The notes under the pieces: model-generated
What the model saw: only the letters and a program-made list of their open reading frames with translations
Database searches by the model: none
What the model was told of the DNA's origin: nothing
Program-made: the position numbers and the translations under genes
Shown: positions 27,854 to 38,042 of the stretch, in pieces
Layout: every line of letters begins with the position of its first letter
Numbering within the stretch: the stretch's first letter is position 1
Origin: Acidimicrobiia bacterium
GTDB taxonomy: Bacteria > Actinomycetota > Acidimicrobiia > Acidimicrobiales > Bin134
Assembly: GCA_009843865.1 (NCBI GenBank)
Contig: VYCQ01000003.1
Span: 1-60,584 of the forward strand
DNA: 60,584 nucleotides
Direction of reading: 5' to 3'

Positions 27854-28690
27854 ATGGCTACACACAAACGCAACCCCACTAGCCCAGGCCGACGCTTCCA
27901 AACGGTGTCAGATTTTGCTGGCATCACCACATCTCAACCCGAGCGTTCGCTGCTCGCAAAAAAAATCGCCACCGGCGGGCGCAATAACCTCGGTCGCAAA
28001 ACAGCCCGCCATCGCGGCGGCGGTCACAAGCAACGCTACAGGATGATCGACTTCAAAAGAACCAAAGACGGCGTACCAGCCACCGTAGCCTCGGTTGAAT
28101 ACGACCCCAACCGCAACTGCCGCATCTTGCTCTTGCACTTCCACGACGGTGAAAAACGCTACGTACTCGCCCCGGAAGGCGTAGGAATCGGCGAGATTCT
28201 CCAAAACGGACCCCGAGCCGAGATAAAACCAGGCAATGCCCTACCGCTACGCTACATCCCCGTTGGCACCACAATCCACGCTGTAGAAATAAAGCCTGGG
28301 GCTGGGGCTCGCATGGCCCGTTCAGCCGGTGCTAGCGCACAACTCGTAGCTAAAGAAGGAGGCTTCGCCACACTGCGTCTACCTAGCACTGAAATGCGCA
28401 AAGTGGACATCGATTGCAGAGCTACTGTAGGAGCCGTAGGCAACGCCGAGGCCGAGCTAATCAAGCTGGGCAAAGCTGGTCGAGGCCGGTGGAAGGGCGT
28501 GCGACCCCAAACAAGAGGTGTGGCGATGAACCCCGTCGACCACCCCTTGGGCGGAGGCGAAGGGAAATCGTCTGGCGGGCGACACCCGGTTTCACCTTGG
28601 GGCAAGCCAGAAGGCCGTACCCGCAACACCAAAAAGAAATCTCAAGAAATGATCGTACGCCGACGTCGCAACCGCGGTGGACGACGCTAG
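27854..28690 (+). CDS. rplB: Ribosomal protein L2
   Basis: A 278-residue, highly conserved 23S-binding protein needed for subunit joining and peptidyl transfer. '[19 protein letters not shown]' near the start and '[20 protein letters not shown]' near the end are the hallmark segments, including the conserved His in M-N-P-V-D-H-P. Normal length, no anomalies. Confidence 0.98.
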   Translation: MATHKRNPTSPGRRFQTVSDFAGITTSQPERSLLAKKIATGGRNNLGRKTARHRGGGHKQRYRMIDFKRTKDGVPATVASVEYDPNRNCRILLLHFHDGEKRYVLAPEGVGIGEILQNGPRAEIKPGNALPLRYIPVGTTIHAVEIKPGAGARMARSAGASAQLVAKEGGFATLRLPSTEMRKVDIDCRATVGAVGNAEAELIKLGKAGRGRWKGVRPQTRGVAMNPVDHPLGGGEGKSSGGRHPVSPWGKPEGRTRNTKKKSQEMIVRRRRNRGGRR

Positions 28691-28718
28691 AGCTCGAAGA
28701 CGAAAAGAGGAGCCCTGC

Positions 28719-28997
28719 ATGCCAAGAAGCTTAAAGAAAGGCCCGTTTGTAGATGGTCACCTACTGCGCAAAGTAGACGCACTGAACGAGGAAAAAACTA
28801 AGCAGGTCATCCGCACCTGGTCGCGGCGCTCCACAATCATCCCCGACATGGTGGGCCACACCATCGCAGTTCATGACGGTCGCAAGCATGTGCCGGTATA
28901 CATCACCGAAACGATGGTGGGGCACAAACTAGGAGAGTTTGCCCCAACCCGCACATTTAGAGCACACGCAGGTCAAGAACGAGGAGCCCGGCGCTGA
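28719..28997 (+). CDS. rpsS: Ribosomal protein S19
   Basis: A 92-residue 30S head protein. The ATG at 28719 with AAGAGG upstream gives the canonical '[16 protein letters not shown]'; upstream codons of the frame overlap rplB and are not used. '[16 protein letters not shown]' is typical of the C-terminus. Its TGA overlaps the rplV start (TGATG). Confidence 0.97.
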   Translation: MPRSLKKGPFVDGHLLRKVDALNEEKTKQVIRTWSRRSTIIPDMVGHTIAVHDGRKHVPVYITETMVGHKLGEFAPTRTFRAHAGQERGARR

Positions 28998-29656
28998 TGG
29001 CTGCCATCACCGTAGAGAACGAGGCTCGTCCGGGCAGCAGGGCCGTAGCCAAATATGTACGCTCATCGGCCTACAAGGCTCGCGAGGTTTTAGATTTAGT
29101 ACGAGGCAAGCCCTACAACGAAGCTAGGGACATCTTGACCTTCTCTGAGCGCAGTGTCTCAGACACCATCGCCAAGTGCCTGGACTCTGCGGCAGCCAAT
29201 GCTGAGCACAACAATGAACTAAATGGCGACGAGTTGTTTGTGGCCGCTTGTTATGCCGACGAAGGCCCTACTCTAAAACGCTGGCGACCTCGTGCTAGAG
29301 GCAGAGCCACCAGGATTCGCAAGCGCACCTGTCATATCACGATGATTTTAGCTCGCTACACCGAAGAAGAAATAGAAGCCAGAGACAATCGCATGGCTCT
29401 GAAGAGCAGCGGTCGACGTGCCTCGGCCTCAGAAGCCCGACGGCGACGAGTAGAAGCCAGCAGGCAACGAGATGCCGAAGCCAGCCAAGAAGACACCGAA
29501 ACCACCCAAGGATCTGAAGAAATCACAGAAAAATCTGAAGAGACCTCAGATGCTGAGGTGACCCAAGGATCTGAAGAAGAGACCACACACGCTGAACAGC
29601 CTGAACCCAATGATCTCGAACCTGAACCCAATGACCCGAAAGAAAGAGAATCCTGA
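28997..29656 (+). CDS. rplV: Ribosomal protein L22 with long acidic C-terminal extension
   Basis: The first ~125 residues are a normal L22 (tunnel-wall protein), including the hairpin region '[20 protein letters not shown]'. The family is usually about 110-120 residues, but this one has 219. The extra ~95 residues are an Arg-rich stretch followed by a Glu/Thr/Ser-rich tail with 'TQGSEE' repeated twice. The base sequence is not repeated exactly, so this is a real low-complexity tail rather than an assembly error. The tail should project from the exterior of the 50S subunit; its role is unknown. Confidence 0.95.
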   Translation: MAAITVENEARPGSRAVAKYVRSSAYKAREVLDLVRGKPYNEARDILTFSERSVSDTIAKCLDSAAANAEHNNELNGDELFVAACYADEGPTLKRWRPRARGRATRIRKRTCHITMILARYTEEEIEARDNRMALKSSGRRASASEARRRRVEASRQRDAEASQEDTETTQGSEEITEKSEETSDAEVTQGSEEETTHAEQPEPNDLEPEPNDPKERES

Positions 29657-30558
29657 TGGGCCAAAAAATCAACCCCTACGGATTCCGCTTAGGAGTAACC
29701 ACCGACTGGAAATCCCGTTGGTTCGCTAACCGTCGCGAATACGGCGACTTCATCATCGAAGACTGGCAAGTGCGCAATTACCTAATGACAGAACTGCCTC
29801 ACGCTGCCATCAGTCGCATTGAGATTGAACGCACCCGCGACCGACTACGTGTGGATGTTCACACCGCCCGCCCGGGCATCGTGATCGGTCGCCGCGGCAG
29901 CGAAGCTGATCGACTCCGCAACGGCTTAGCTGAAATCACCGGCAACATTCGGGTGCAACTCAACATTCAAGAAATCAAACAACCCGAACTTGATGCCGCA
30001 CTGATCTCTCAAGGCGTAGCCGATCAGCTAGCCAACCGCGTGGCTTTTCGGCGAGCCATGAAAAGAGCTGTGCAGAACGCCCAAAAAGCAGGTGCCCTCG
30101 GCATCCGAGTACAGTGTTCGGGCCGTTTGGGAGGCTCCGAAATGGCGCGAACTGAATGGTACCGCGAGGGTCGTGTACCCCTGCATACCCTGAGAGCCGA
30201 TATCGACTATGGCTTTAGAGAAGCTCACACTACCTACGGACGCATCGGCGTAAAGGTTTGGATCTACAAGGGCGACATTTTGCCCTACAAGACCCAAGCC
30301 GAAGACAAGATCAGCCGCGAAGCTGCTATGGCGGTAGGCGAAACCTCAGGCAGCCAGATAAACCGCAACGTGGTGTCTTCAGCCGCTGCCCCACGCTCAG
30401 GCGACATAGATCGCGCAGACGAACCTGAGGAACCAGCTCCACTAATCAAAGAAGCTGATCCTGAGTTCGAAAAGCTGCTTGAAGAAGAAGAAGACATCCT
30501 CCGCAGCACTAAAGAGCACCGCGAAACCCCCCATTTCCGACCCAGCAACACAGATTGA
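29656..30558 (+). CDS. rpsC: Ribosomal protein S3 with acidic C-terminal extension
   Basis: A 300-residue 30S head protein at the mRNA entry. The KH domain contains '[20 protein letters not shown]', and the C-terminal domain ends near residue 215. The following ~80 residues are charged and Glu-rich ('[15 protein letters not shown]'), longer than in most bacteria. TGATG overlap with rplV. A 112-base gap with a possible small reading frame separates it from rplP. Stop TGA. Confidence 0.97.
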   Translation: MGQKINPYGFRLGVTTDWKSRWFANRREYGDFIIEDWQVRNYLMTELPHAAISRIEIERTRDRLRVDVHTARPGIVIGRRGSEADRLRNGLAEITGNIRVQLNIQEIKQPELDAALISQGVADQLANRVAFRRAMKRAVQNAQKAGALGIRVQCSGRLGGSEMARTEWYREGRVPLHTLRADIDYGFREAHTTYGRIGVKVWIYKGDILPYKTQAEDKISREAAMAVGETSGSQINRNVVSSAAAPRSGDIDRADEPEEPAPLIKEADPEFEKLLEEEEDILRSTKEHRETPHFRPSNTD

Positions 30559-30563
30559 CCACG

Positions 30564-30677
30564 ATGAACCCCCCAACCTCTATTGACTCTACTGACACCT
30601 CAAATGATCCCAACATGGCTGCTGCCATCTCCATAAACGCAGCAAAGCCGCGTTTGAACAGGGCCAAGCCATGTTGA
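30564..30677 (+). CDS. Possible 37-codon small reading frame between rpsC and rplP
   Basis: An ATG at 30564, six bases after the rpsC stop, opens a 37-codon frame whose TGA (30675-30677) overlaps the second ATG of rplP as TGATG. The peptide (N-terminus '[13 protein letters not shown]') resembles nothing I know. Elsewhere in the operon genes touch or overlap, so this frame would keep ribosomes moving across an otherwise untranslated gap. It could be a coupling or leader peptide, or chance. Confidence 0.3.
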   Translation: MNPPTSIDSTDTSNDPNMAAAISINAAKPRLNRAKPC

Positions 30678-31084
30678 TGCCCAAGAAGGTCATGCACCGC
30701 AAACATCACCGCGGTCGCACCAGCGGCGTGGCCAAAGGTGGTACCAGTGTTTCGTTTGGCGAATATGGCATCAAGGCACTTGAACCCGGATGGCTCACCG
30801 CCCGACAAATCGAAGCCGCCCGTATTGCCATCACCCGCCATATCCGCAGAGGTGGCAAGGTTTGGATCAACGTCTTTCCCGACAAACCGGTCACCGAGAA
30901 GCCAGCCGAAACCCGTATGGGTTCAGGCAAAGGAAACCCTGAACGCTGGGTAGCCGTGGTACGACCTGGACGTATCCTCTTTGAACTCTCCTACCACGAC
31001 CGTGAAGTGGCTAAAACAGCCATAGAGCGGGGTATTCAAAAGCTTCCAATCAAGGCTCGCTTCGTCGAGCGTCAGGAAGGCTGA
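30671..31084 (+). CDS. rplP: Ribosomal protein L16
   Basis: A 137-residue 50S protein beside the A-site tRNA. '[16 protein letters not shown]' at the start and '[20 protein letters not shown]' in the middle are diagnostic. ATG 30671 is the usual start; ATG 30677 is an alternative that would be coupled to the small frame upstream. rpmC follows after 5 bases. Confidence 0.97.
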   Translation: MLMPKKVMHRKHHRGRTSGVAKGGTSVSFGEYGIKALEPGWLTARQIEAARIAITRHIRRGGKVWINVFPDKPVTEKPAETRMGSGKGNPERWVAVVRPGRILFELSYHDREVAKTAIERGIQKLPIKARFVERQEG

Positions 31085-31089
31085 AGGGC

Positions 31090-31326
31090 ATGGCTCGCAA
31101 CGCCAACTGGCAAAACCTAAGCGATGGCGACCTCCTTGAGCGGCTTGATGAGGCCAAAGAAGAGGTGTTCAAGCTCAGGTTCCAAATTATCACCGGTCGA
31201 CTAGACAACAACGCTCGCCTTAAGCAAGCCAAAAAAGAAGTAGCCCGAGCCATGACCGAACTGCGGCTGCGTGAAATACAAGCCGCGGAGACTCAAGCAC
31301 AGATGCAGGAGGCCACAGATGCCTGA
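31090..31326 (+). CDS. rpmC: Ribosomal protein L29
   Basis: A 78-residue two-helix protein near the tunnel exit. 'DEAKEEVFKLRFQIITGRLDN' -type helix is typical (split by family position). It overlaps rpsQ by 8 bases. Stop TGA. Confidence 0.95.
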   Translation: MARNANWQNLSDGDLLERLDEAKEEVFKLRFQIITGRLDNNARLKQAKKEVARAMTELRLREIQAAETQAQMQEATDA

Positions 31327-31585
31327 CGAAGCACGCCGCAACAACCGTAAAGTGCGCGAAGGTCTCGTGTCGTCGGTAGACATGGACAAGACAGCCATCG
31401 TTGTCTGCACCGACCGGGTTCGCCACCGCCGTTACAACAAAACCGTACAACGCACGACTCGACTTTACGTCCATGATGAATCAAACCAACTCACAGTAGG
31501 CGACAGGGTAAAGGTGCAAGAAACTCGCCCCCTGTCCAAAACCAAACGCTGGCGGCTCGTTGAGGTTTTGGAGCGTGCCCGATGA
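31319..31585 (+). CDS. rpsQ: Ribosomal protein S17
   Basis: An 88-residue OB-fold 16S-binding protein. The ATG at 31319 overlaps the end of rpmC and gives the normal start '[15 protein letters not shown]'. '[13 protein letters not shown]' and '[20 protein letters not shown]' are typical. ATGA overlap with rplN. Confidence 0.96.
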   Translation: MPDEARRNNRKVREGLVSSVDMDKTAIVVCTDRVRHRRYNKTVQRTTRLYVHDESNQLTVGDRVKVQETRPLSKTKRWRLVEVLERAR

Positions 31586-31956
31586 TCCAGCAAGAAACCA
31601 GAGTAAAGGTGGCTGACAACTCAGGTGCCAAAGAAGTGTTGTGTATCAGGGTGCTGGGCTCATCACGCAAACGCTACGCCAGCATTGGCGATGTCTTCGT
31701 AGCCACGGTAAAAGATGCCATGCCCGGTGCTTCTGTCCGCAAGGGCGATGTGGTGCGTTGCGTGTTGGTGCGTGCTAAGAAGGAAAAACGGCGCAAGGAT
31801 GGCTCCTACATACGCTTTGACGAGAACGCCGCGGTGCTTCTTAGCGAAACTGACAAGCTTCAGCCCCGCGGCACCCGCATCTTTGGCCCAGTAGGTCGAG
31901 AACTACGAGACAAACGCTTCATGCGCATCGTCTCACTAGCACCGGAGGTTCTCTAG
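31582..31956 (+). CDS. rplN: Ribosomal protein L14
   Basis: A 124-residue 50S interface protein that contacts 16S helix 14 and binds the silencing factor RsfS. '[19 protein letters not shown]' and '[20 protein letters not shown]' mark it clearly. ATGA overlap with rpsQ; stop TAG. Confidence 0.97.
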   Translation: MIQQETRVKVADNSGAKEVLCIRVLGSSRKRYASIGDVFVATVKDAMPGASVRKGDVVRCVLVRAKKEKRRKDGSYIRFDENAAVLLSETDKLQPRGTRIFGPVGRELRDKRFMRIVSLAPEVL

Positions 31957-31960
31957 CACC

Positions 31961-32269
31961 ATGAAGATCCGTAAAGGCGACCGTGTCAGAGTACTCAGCG
32001 GTAAAGACCGAGGCAAAGAGGGCGAGGTCATGTTTGCCTTCCCTGCCGACGGCACCGTGATTATCGACGGAGTACACGTAGCTAAAAAACACCAAGGACC
32101 ACGCCAAGGCATAATGCAAACAGGCATCATTGATAAAGAGATGCCCATTCGGGTATCCAATGTGGCAGTGCTTAGCCCTGCCGACAACAAGCCCACTAGG
32201 GTGGCTTATCGTTTTGATAGCAACGGCCAAAAAATACGCATCTGCCGCCGCACTGGAGTTGACCTGTAA
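31961..32269 (+). CDS. rplX: Ribosomal protein L24
   Basis: A 102-residue 50S assembly initiator with the KOW motif '[19 protein letters not shown]'. Normal length. Its TAA overlaps the rplE start (TAATG). Confidence 0.96.
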   Translation: MKIRKGDRVRVLSGKDRGKEGEVMFAFPADGTVIIDGVHVAKKHQGPRQGIMQTGIIDKEMPIRVSNVAVLSPADNKPTRVAYRFDSNGQKIRICRRTGVDL

Positions 32270-32835
32270 TGCCCTCTACGATGACCATTCCCCGACTCCA
32301 AGAGCAATACCACTCTGAACTGCGTCAACAACTCCAAGAAAAGCTCAACCTAACCAACATCATGCAGGTACCACGCTTTGAAAAAATCGTGGTGAACATG
32401 GGCGTGGGTGAAGCCGTATCGCAAGCCAAGCTCCTAGAAGGTGCTTTGGCCGACCTAGCCACCATCGCCGGACAACGACCAGTAATAACCAGAGCCAAAA
32501 AATCTATAGCCAACTTTAAAATCCGCGAAGGCAACCCCATAGGTGCCAAGGTGACACTGCGGGGGCCACGAATGTGGGAGTTCTTAGATCGACTCATTAA
32601 CCTAGCCATCCCCCGAATTCGTGACTTCCGTGGCCTATCGCCAAAATCATTTGACGGCAACGGCAACTACACCTTCGGTGTAACCGAACAGCTCATCTTC
32701 CCAGAAGTGAGCTACGACTCCATCGACACCATACGAGGAATGGACATCACCATCACTACAACCGCAACCACCAACGAAGAGGGTAAAGCACTGCTTGAAG
32801 CCCTCTCGTTTCCTTTCCGACAAGAGGGACAGTAA
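32269..32835 (+). CDS. rplE: Ribosomal protein L5
   Basis: A 188-residue 5S rRNA-binding protein of the central protuberance. '[14 protein letters not shown]' and '[20 protein letters not shown]' are diagnostic. rpsN follows after 5 bases. Confidence 0.97.
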   Translation: MPSTMTIPRLQEQYHSELRQQLQEKLNLTNIMQVPRFEKIVVNMGVGEAVSQAKLLEGALADLATIAGQRPVITRAKKSIANFKIREGNPIGAKVTLRGPRMWEFLDRLINLAIPRIRDFRGLSPKSFDGNGNYTFGVTEQLIFPEVSYDSIDTIRGMDITITTTATTNEEGKALLEALSFPFRQEGQ

Positions 32836-32840
32836 CCCAA

Positions 32841-33026
32841 ATGGCAAAAAAGGCACTCGTGCAAAAGCAACAGAAAATGCCCAAGTTCAAGGTACGGGGC
32901 TACACCCGCTGCCGACGCTGCGGGCGACCGCGGGCTGTATACCGCAAGTTTGGCCTTTGTCGGGTATGTCTTAGGGAACTAGCCCATGCTGGCGAGATCC
33001 CTGGATTAACCAAGGCAAGCTGGTGA
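32841..33026 (+). CDS. rpsN: Ribosomal protein S14, zinc-binding short form
   Basis: A 61-residue S14 of the zinc (type Z) form, with paired C-x-x-C motifs 'CRRCGRP' and 'CRVCLRE'. The short form is usual in Actinomycetota and Firmicutes. A zinc-free paralogue, often made under zinc starvation, is not in this window. Confidence 0.96.
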   Translation: MAKKALVQKQQKMPKFKVRGYTRCRRCGRPRAVYRKFGLCRVCLRELAHAGEIPGLTKASW

Positions 33027-33038
33027 GGTGATGCGTCC

Positions 33039-33443
33039 ATGACAATGACCGACCCCATTGCTGACATGCTCACACGCATCCGCAACGCCAACACGGCCAT
33101 GCGCGATGAGGTAAAAATACCCTATTCCAAAATGAAGGTAGCGCTCGCAGATGTGTTGCAACAAGAGGGCTACATCAAAAGCTTCGGTGTGACCCAAGAC
33201 GATTCCGGACCAGGGCAAACACTCAAGATCGACATGAAGTACTCCAAGCAACGTGAACGCGTCATCTCGGGCATAACTCGAGTGTCCAAACCTGGGCTGC
33301 GGGTGTACTCCAAGTCTGACAAAATCCCCCGCGTGCTCGGAGGTCTAGGAGTAGCAATCGTTTCCACTAGCAAAGGCTTAATGAGCGACCGTGAAGCGCG
33401 ACGTCGTCGTATCGGCGGCGAAGTGGTCTGCGTGGTCTGGTAA
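33039..33443 (+). CDS. rpsH: Ribosomal protein S8
   Basis: A 134-residue 16S-binding protein. '[16 protein letters not shown]' at the start and '[20 protein letters not shown]' at the end are hallmark segments. The first two codons (M-T) before the canonical M-T-D may be a start-site extension. Stop TAA. Confidence 0.97.
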   Translation: MTMTDPIADMLTRIRNANTAMRDEVKIPYSKMKVALADVLQQEGYIKSFGVTQDDSGPGQTLKIDMKYSKQRERVISGITRVSKPGLRVYSKSDKIPRVLGGLGVAIVSTSKGLMSDREARRRRIGGEVVCVVW

Positions 33444-33457
33444 TAGAAGGATTTATC

Positions 33458-33997
33458 GTGTCGCGCGTAGGTTCAAACCCGATTACAGTTCCCGAAGAAG
33501 TGCAGATATCGATAGAGGGCAGCCACATCACCATCACCGGCAAACGCGGTGCCTTAGAACACGACCTGCCTGATACGATCACCGTTCGCATCCAAGACAG
33601 CACCTTGCTAGTCGAACGTTGCGACGATTTGCGTTTCACCAAGGCGCTACATGGGTTAACCCGATCGCTGTTGGCCAACATGGTGACCGGTGTGAGCAAG
33701 GGTTACCGCAAGGAACTAGAGATCGTAGGAACTGGATACAGAGCTCAAGCTCAAGGCAACGACAAGATCGAATTGCAGCTAGGTTTCAGTCATCCAGTAA
33801 AGGTGCAAGCACCAGAAGGCATCACCTTTGAAGTACCCGACCAAACCAGCATCCATGTGCTAGGCATCGACAAGCAGGCTGTCGGCCAAGTCGCAGCCGA
33901 TATTAGAGCCCTCCGCAAACCCGAGCCTTACCGTGGCAAAGGCATCAAATATGTTGGAGAACAAATCATCCGCAAAGCTGGTAAGGCCGCCAAATGA
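33458..33997 (+). CDS. rplF: Ribosomal protein L6
   Basis: A 179-residue 50S protein near the sarcin-ricin loop. It starts with GTG at 33458 ('[15 protein letters not shown]') with AGAAGG upstream. The C-terminal motif '[15 protein letters not shown]' is diagnostic. ATGA overlap with rplR. Confidence 0.97.
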   Translation: MSRVGSNPITVPEEVQISIEGSHITITGKRGALEHDLPDTITVRIQDSTLLVERCDDLRFTKALHGLTRSLLANMVTGVSKGYRKELEIVGTGYRAQAQGNDKIELQLGFSHPVKVQAPEGITFEVPDQTSIHVLGIDKQAVGQVAADIRALRKPEPYRGKGIKYVGEQIIRKAGKAAK

Positions 33998-34356
33998 GCA
34001 GCGTAAAGCACAAACATCAAAGCCGCATAAAACGGCATCGGCGGGTTCGCAAAAAGATTCAGGGCACCCCACAGCGCCCTCGCTTTGCGGTTTACCGATC
34101 TAATCGACACATCGTGGCTCAAATTATTGACGACACTGCGGGGCACACCTTGGTAGCGGCATCCTCCACTGAATCGAAACTGCGTTCAGGGCCAACCGGT
34201 AATATCGCTGGAGCGATAGCAACAGGCAAGCTGCTAGCAGAGCGCGCCAAAGACAAGAACATCACCACAGTGGTTTTTGACCGGGGAGGCTTCCGCTACC
34301 ACGGTCGCGTAGCCGCCTTAGCAGACTCGGCCCGCGAGGCCGGACTGGAGTTTTAA
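33994..34356 (+). CDS. rplR: Ribosomal protein L18
   Basis: A 120-residue 5S rRNA-binding protein. The basic N-terminus '[20 protein letters not shown]' and C-terminal '[18 protein letters not shown]' are typical. Coupled to rplF (ATGA) and rpsE (TAATG). Confidence 0.97.
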   Translation: MSSVKHKHQSRIKRHRRVRKKIQGTPQRPRFAVYRSNRHIVAQIIDDTAGHTLVAASSTESKLRSGPTGNIAGAIATGKLLAERAKDKNITTVVFDRGGFRYHGRVAALADSAREAGLEF

Positions 34357-34934
34357 TGGCAGAATCGGGTACCCCGTCAACAGATTCGCAACTACGCGAC
34401 TCGCGAGTAATAAACATCAACCGAGTGGCCAAGGTTGTCAAAGGTGGCCGCCGCTTTTCCTTCACTGCTTTGGTGGTTATCGGCGACGGAGCTGGACGTG
34501 TCGGGCTGGGATACGGCAAAGCCAAAGAGGTGCCCTTGGCCATCCAAAAAGGCACCGAAGAAGCCCGTCGCAACCTATTCAAGGTTCCTTTGGCCTCCTC
34601 TACCATCACCCACCCCATAATTGGCGAGATGGGAGCAGGGCGGGTACTGCTTAAACCAGCCGCTCCTGGTACTGGTGTGATTGCTGGTGGTGCGGCCCGC
34701 GCCATCCTAGAAGAAGCAGGCATCGGCGATGTGCTATGCAAATCTCTGGGTTCTGCTAACCACATCAACGTTGCCAGAGCCACTATCGCAGGGCTGCAAG
34801 CTCTAAAGCGACCCGACCAAGTGGCCCAACAACGTGACCTACCGGCTGACGAATTTGTTCCCACTGGCTTGTTGGCTGCTTATCGTGAATCTGAACGTAC
34901 CGCAGCCAACGTAACTAGCGAATCCGAAGAGTAG
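34356..34934 (+). CDS. rpsE: Ribosomal protein S5
   Basis: A 192-residue protein for decoding accuracy. '[20 protein letters not shown]' is the RNA-binding loop, and '[20 protein letters not shown]' lies in the second domain. A short acidic tail ends the chain. Stop TAG. Confidence 0.97.
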   Translation: MAESGTPSTDSQLRDSRVININRVAKVVKGGRRFSFTALVVIGDGAGRVGLGYGKAKEVPLAIQKGTEEARRNLFKVPLASSTITHPIIGEMGAGRVLLKPAAPGTGVIAGGAARAILEEAGIGDVLCKSLGSANHINVARATIAGLQALKRPDQVAQQRDLPADEFVPTGLLAAYRESERTAANVTSESEE

Positions 34935-34936
34935 CC

Positions 34937-35122
34937 ATGGCGCTTAAAATCACCCAGACCCGCTCTGCAATCGGCACTCGTCCTAAACAACGCGGCACCC
35001 TGAGAGCCTTAGGGTTACGTGGCATTGGACAAACCAACACCTTGCCTGATGCTCCAGAAATCCGTGGCATGATCAACAAGGTGGCCCATCTGGTGACCTA
35101 CGAAGAGATCAAAGATTCATGA
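34937..35122 (+). CDS. rpmD: Ribosomal protein L30
   Basis: A 61-residue 50S protein: 'LKITQTRSAIGTRPKQRGTL' and 'RGMINKVAHLV' fit the family. It lies 2 bases after rpsE and overlaps rplO by ATGA. Confidence 0.95.
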   Translation: MALKITQTRSAIGTRPKQRGTLRALGLRGIGQTNTLPDAPEIRGMINKVAHLVTYEEIKDS

Positions 35123-35604
35123 AGCTGCACGACCTCACCCCAGTACCAGGATCCCGCAAACAACCCCAACGCAAAGCCCGGGGGATCGCTGGCAAAGGCG
35201 GAAAAACCGCAGGCCGCGGTTCTAAGGGCCAACGTGCTCGTAGCAAGATTCCAGTAGGATTTGAGGGCGGCCAGATGCCCCTAAACCGTCGTATACCCAA
35301 GCTAGGAGGGTTCAAGAACCCATTTCGGGTGGAATATCAGGCCATCAACTTAGATGTAATTGAGGCCACCGAACTCACCGAGATCACCCCTGAGGTATTG
35401 CACCAGCGTGGCTTGTTGCACAAAGGTGCCTTGGCCAAAGTGCTGGGCCGTGGCGAACTCAACCGCTCTGTAACGGTGAAGGCCCACGCCTTCTCAGAAT
35501 CCGCAAAAGCGGCCATAGTTGCCGCAGGCGGTAGCGTAGAGGTGTTGCCGAAGCCATTTAGCGGTAGGCCACCGGCCAAGGGCAATGCCCTCACCAACCG
35601 CTAA
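35119..35604 (+). CDS. rplO: Ribosomal protein L15
   Basis: A 161-residue late-assembly 50S protein. 'GKGGKTAGRGSKGQRAR' and 'FEGGQMPLNRRIPKLGGFKN' are the signature Gly/Arg-rich segments. ATGA overlap with rpmD. Stop TAA. Confidence 0.97.
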   Translation: MKLHDLTPVPGSRKQPQRKARGIAGKGGKTAGRGSKGQRARSKIPVGFEGGQMPLNRRIPKLGGFKNPFRVEYQAINLDVIEATELTEITPEVLHQRGLLHKGALAKVLGRGELNRSVTVKAHAFSESAKAAIVAAGGSVEVLPKPFSGRPPAKGNALTNR

Positions 35605-35640
35605 CCACCAACAACACGAACCAAAGAAGTAGGAGTCGCC

Positions 35641-36990
35641 GTGCTCAACAGGGTGGCAAACATGTTTCGAGTTGCCGATTTGCGCAACAAGATCTTGTTC
35701 ACATTATCCATGCTGGTGATCTTCCGCATCGGTGTAGCCATACCCTCGCCCGGAGTAGACCTTGACGCTGTAGATCAGCTCCGCAATAATGCCGATGCTG
35801 GTGGGGTCACCGGGCTATTAGACTTTTTCTCAGGCGGTGCTTTATCGCAGTTCGCCATCTTCGCGTTGGGCATCTTCCCCTATATCACCGCTTCTATCAT
35901 CATGCAGGTACTAGGCGTGGTCGTCCCCCGCATTGAGCAATGGCAAAACCAAGGCGCAGTGGGTCAACGCAAAATCACTCAGTGGACCCGCTATCTCACC
36001 ATCGCTATTGCCATCATTCAAGCCACCTCCTTCGCCTTCTTATTCCACAACGGCGGTGGCGGGCTAAGCCTCACCGGAGGCAACGCCAACCAACCAATCG
36101 ACCTTTTGCCCAACTTCACCGCTCCCCGAGTATTCCTAGTTGTACTAACCCTCACCGCAGGCACTGCATTGTTAATGTGGATGGGTGAGTTAATCACTCA
36201 AAAAGGCATCGGCAATGGGATGTCGCTAATCATCTTCGCCTCGGTTGTTTCCACCATCCCCAACCAGTTTTCTCTGGTCAAAGCCTCAGAAGGCTGGGGT
36301 GCAACCTTCGTCATTGGCGTAATGTACCTAACGCTGTTAGTGGCCATCGTGTTCGTAGAAAACGGTCAACGACAGATCCCCGTGCAATTTGCCAAAAGAG
36401 TTGTAGGACGCCGCATGGCTGGTGGCCAAAACACCTACATCCCCCTTAAAGTAAACCAATCAGGAGTGATTCCCATCATCTTCGCCAGCTCAGTGCTGTA
36501 TCTGCCGATCCTGTTATCAGCAGTTCTGCCATCTGACTCCAACCCTGACCACGACACCTGGGGTGAAAAAGTTCAAAATTGGGTCAACGTTCACCTAGGC
36601 GACCCCGCAGATGTGATCTACCTAGTGACGTTCGCTTTAATGATCGTGGGGTTCGCCTACTTTTACACCGCCATCACCTTCGATCCAGTCAAGCAAGCCG
36701 ATCAAATCCGCAAACAGGGCGGCTTCATCCCTGGCATTCGCCCCGGCCGGCCGACCGAGCGGCATCTAGCGCATATTTTGTCGCGCATCACCTTGCCCGG
36801 CGCGCTCTTTATCGCTGCTGTGGCTGTGATCCCCGCCATTGCTTTATCGCAGTACATCCCCTCTCAAAGCACCTCGGCTTACAGCTTTAGCGGCATCTCC
36901 GTGCTTATCGCCGTGGGCGTGGCTCTAGAAACCATGAAACAAATCGACAGCCAACTCATGATGAGAAACTATGAGGGCTTTTTGAAGTAA
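35641..36990 (+). CDS. secY: Preprotein translocase channel SecY
   Basis: The 449-residue central pore of the Sec translocon with ten membrane helices. 'FRIGVAIPSPGVDL' near the start, the plug helix after it, and 'GGFIPGIRPGRPTERHL' in the large cytoplasmic loop are typical. GTG start at 35641 with AGGAG 6 bases upstream. Its TAA overlaps adk (TAATG). Confidence 0.98.
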   Translation: MLNRVANMFRVADLRNKILFTLSMLVIFRIGVAIPSPGVDLDAVDQLRNNADAGGVTGLLDFFSGGALSQFAIFALGIFPYITASIIMQVLGVVVPRIEQWQNQGAVGQRKITQWTRYLTIAIAIIQATSFAFLFHNGGGGLSLTGGNANQPIDLLPNFTAPRVFLVVLTLTAGTALLMWMGELITQKGIGNGMSLIIFASVVSTIPNQFSLVKASEGWGATFVIGVMYLTLLVAIVFVENGQRQIPVQFAKRVVGRRMAGGQNTYIPLKVNQSGVIPIIFASSVLYLPILLSAVLPSDSNPDHDTWGEKVQNWVNVHLGDPADVIYLVTFALMIVGFAYFYTAITFDPVKQADQIRKQGGFIPGIRPGRPTERHLAHILSRITLPGALFIAAVAVIPAIALSQYIPSQSTSAYSFSGISVLIAVGVALETMKQIDSQLMMRNYEGFLK

Positions 36991-37565
36991 TGCCCCTGGT
37001 CTTTGTTATTTTGGGTCGTCAGGGATCAGGCAAAGGCACCCAAGCTGCATTGATCGTAGAACGTTATGGTCTGATTCACATATCCACTGGGGACATGCTA
37101 CGCAACGCGGTAGAAGCAGGCACCGATTTAGGTCTCCAAGCCAAAACCATCATGGATGCTGGCGAACTTGTGGGCGACGACATAATCAACAGCATCGTGG
37201 CCGAGCGATTAGAACAACCGGACATTCAAACCCACGGTGTTTTGCTCGACGGCTTCCCGCGTACTACCACCCAAGCCGATGCCCTAGCACGCATATTGCA
37301 AAAAGATGGCCCGAACTTGGCGATCAACCTAAATGTACCCATCGAAGAGGTAACCCGCCGAATGCTGGATCGAGGCAGAGGCGACGACACTGCTGAGGCC
37401 ATTGCCCGTCGTTTAGAACTCTACGAGACACAAACCGCCCCGCTATTAACCTGGTTTCAAAACAATGGCTGCTTGCAAGTGATAGACGGCAGGGGTAGCG
37501 AACAAGAGGTATTCGCCAGACTCGTTAAGATCATCAATAATACCTACGATGACATTATGGGCTAA
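36990..37565 (+). CDS. adk: Adenylate kinase, short-lid form
   Basis: Converts ATP and AMP to two ADP. The 191-residue chain has the P-loop 'GRQGSGKGTQ' at 8-17, the AMP site 'STGDMLRNAV', and 'DGFPRTTTQADAL'. The lid is the short form without zinc cysteines ('DRGRGDDTAEAIARRL'), usual in Actinomycetota. The methionine aminopeptidase gene that often follows is absent; a 193-base gap precedes infA. Confidence 0.97.
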   Translation: MPLVFVILGRQGSGKGTQAALIVERYGLIHISTGDMLRNAVEAGTDLGLQAKTIMDAGELVGDDIINSIVAERLEQPDIQTHGVLLDGFPRTTTQADALARILQKDGPNLAINLNVPIEEVTRRMLDRGRGDDTAEAIARRLELYETQTAPLLTWFQNNGCLQVIDGRGSEQEVFARLVKIINNTYDDIMG

Positions 37566-37758
37566 AGCTGTTGATTGAAAGCTAACCTGTTGAGTTTGTA
37601 AGCCTGCAAAAGGGCAAGTAGCATAACAAGACGGTTTAGTTAAAAGCTCTTTTGGCGCGGATCGCCACAAAAATCTACTGACCAAGAAACTACAAACGTA
37701 GCCTAGCAACACATCCCCACCTAGAAAACCTAAGCCAAGACATCAAGAAAGGTTGCCC

Positions 37759-37983
37759 TTGGCAAAAAACAAAGAAGATGCAATCATCATGGAGGGAACC
37801 GTTACCGAATCCCTACCCAATGCCATGTTTCGAGTTGAACTCGAAAACGGGCATAAAGTGCTTACTCACATCTCCGGCAAGATGCGGATGCATTACATCA
37901 GGATTCTCCCCGGCGATCAGGTTCAAGTGGAATTAAGCCCCTACGACCTGCAACGAGGCCGAATCACCTACAGATACAAATAA
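37759..37983 (+). CDS. infA: Translation initiation factor IF-1
   Basis: A 74-residue OB-fold factor that binds the 30S A-site. TTG at 37759 is chosen because GAAAGG lies 6 bases upstream; the TTG at 37753 would touch that site. It yields '[14 protein letters not shown]' and the normal '[18 protein letters not shown]' C-terminus. A separate promoter in the preceding gap is likely but I cannot point to a convincing one. Confidence 0.96.
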   Translation: MAKNKEDAIIMEGTVTESLPNAMFRVELENGHKVLTHISGKMRMHYIRILPGDQVQVELSPYDLQRGRITYRYK

Positions 37984-38042
37984 CCCCCCGATACAAATCA
38001 CCAAAGAACCAACGGGCACATCAGATAAGCGAAAGGTGCGTA

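Noticed and set aside
33468-33490. tRNA T-loop-like sequence
   Set aside because: GGTTCAAACCC is inside rplF and encodes its conserved N-terminus; no acceptor or anticodon stems surround it.
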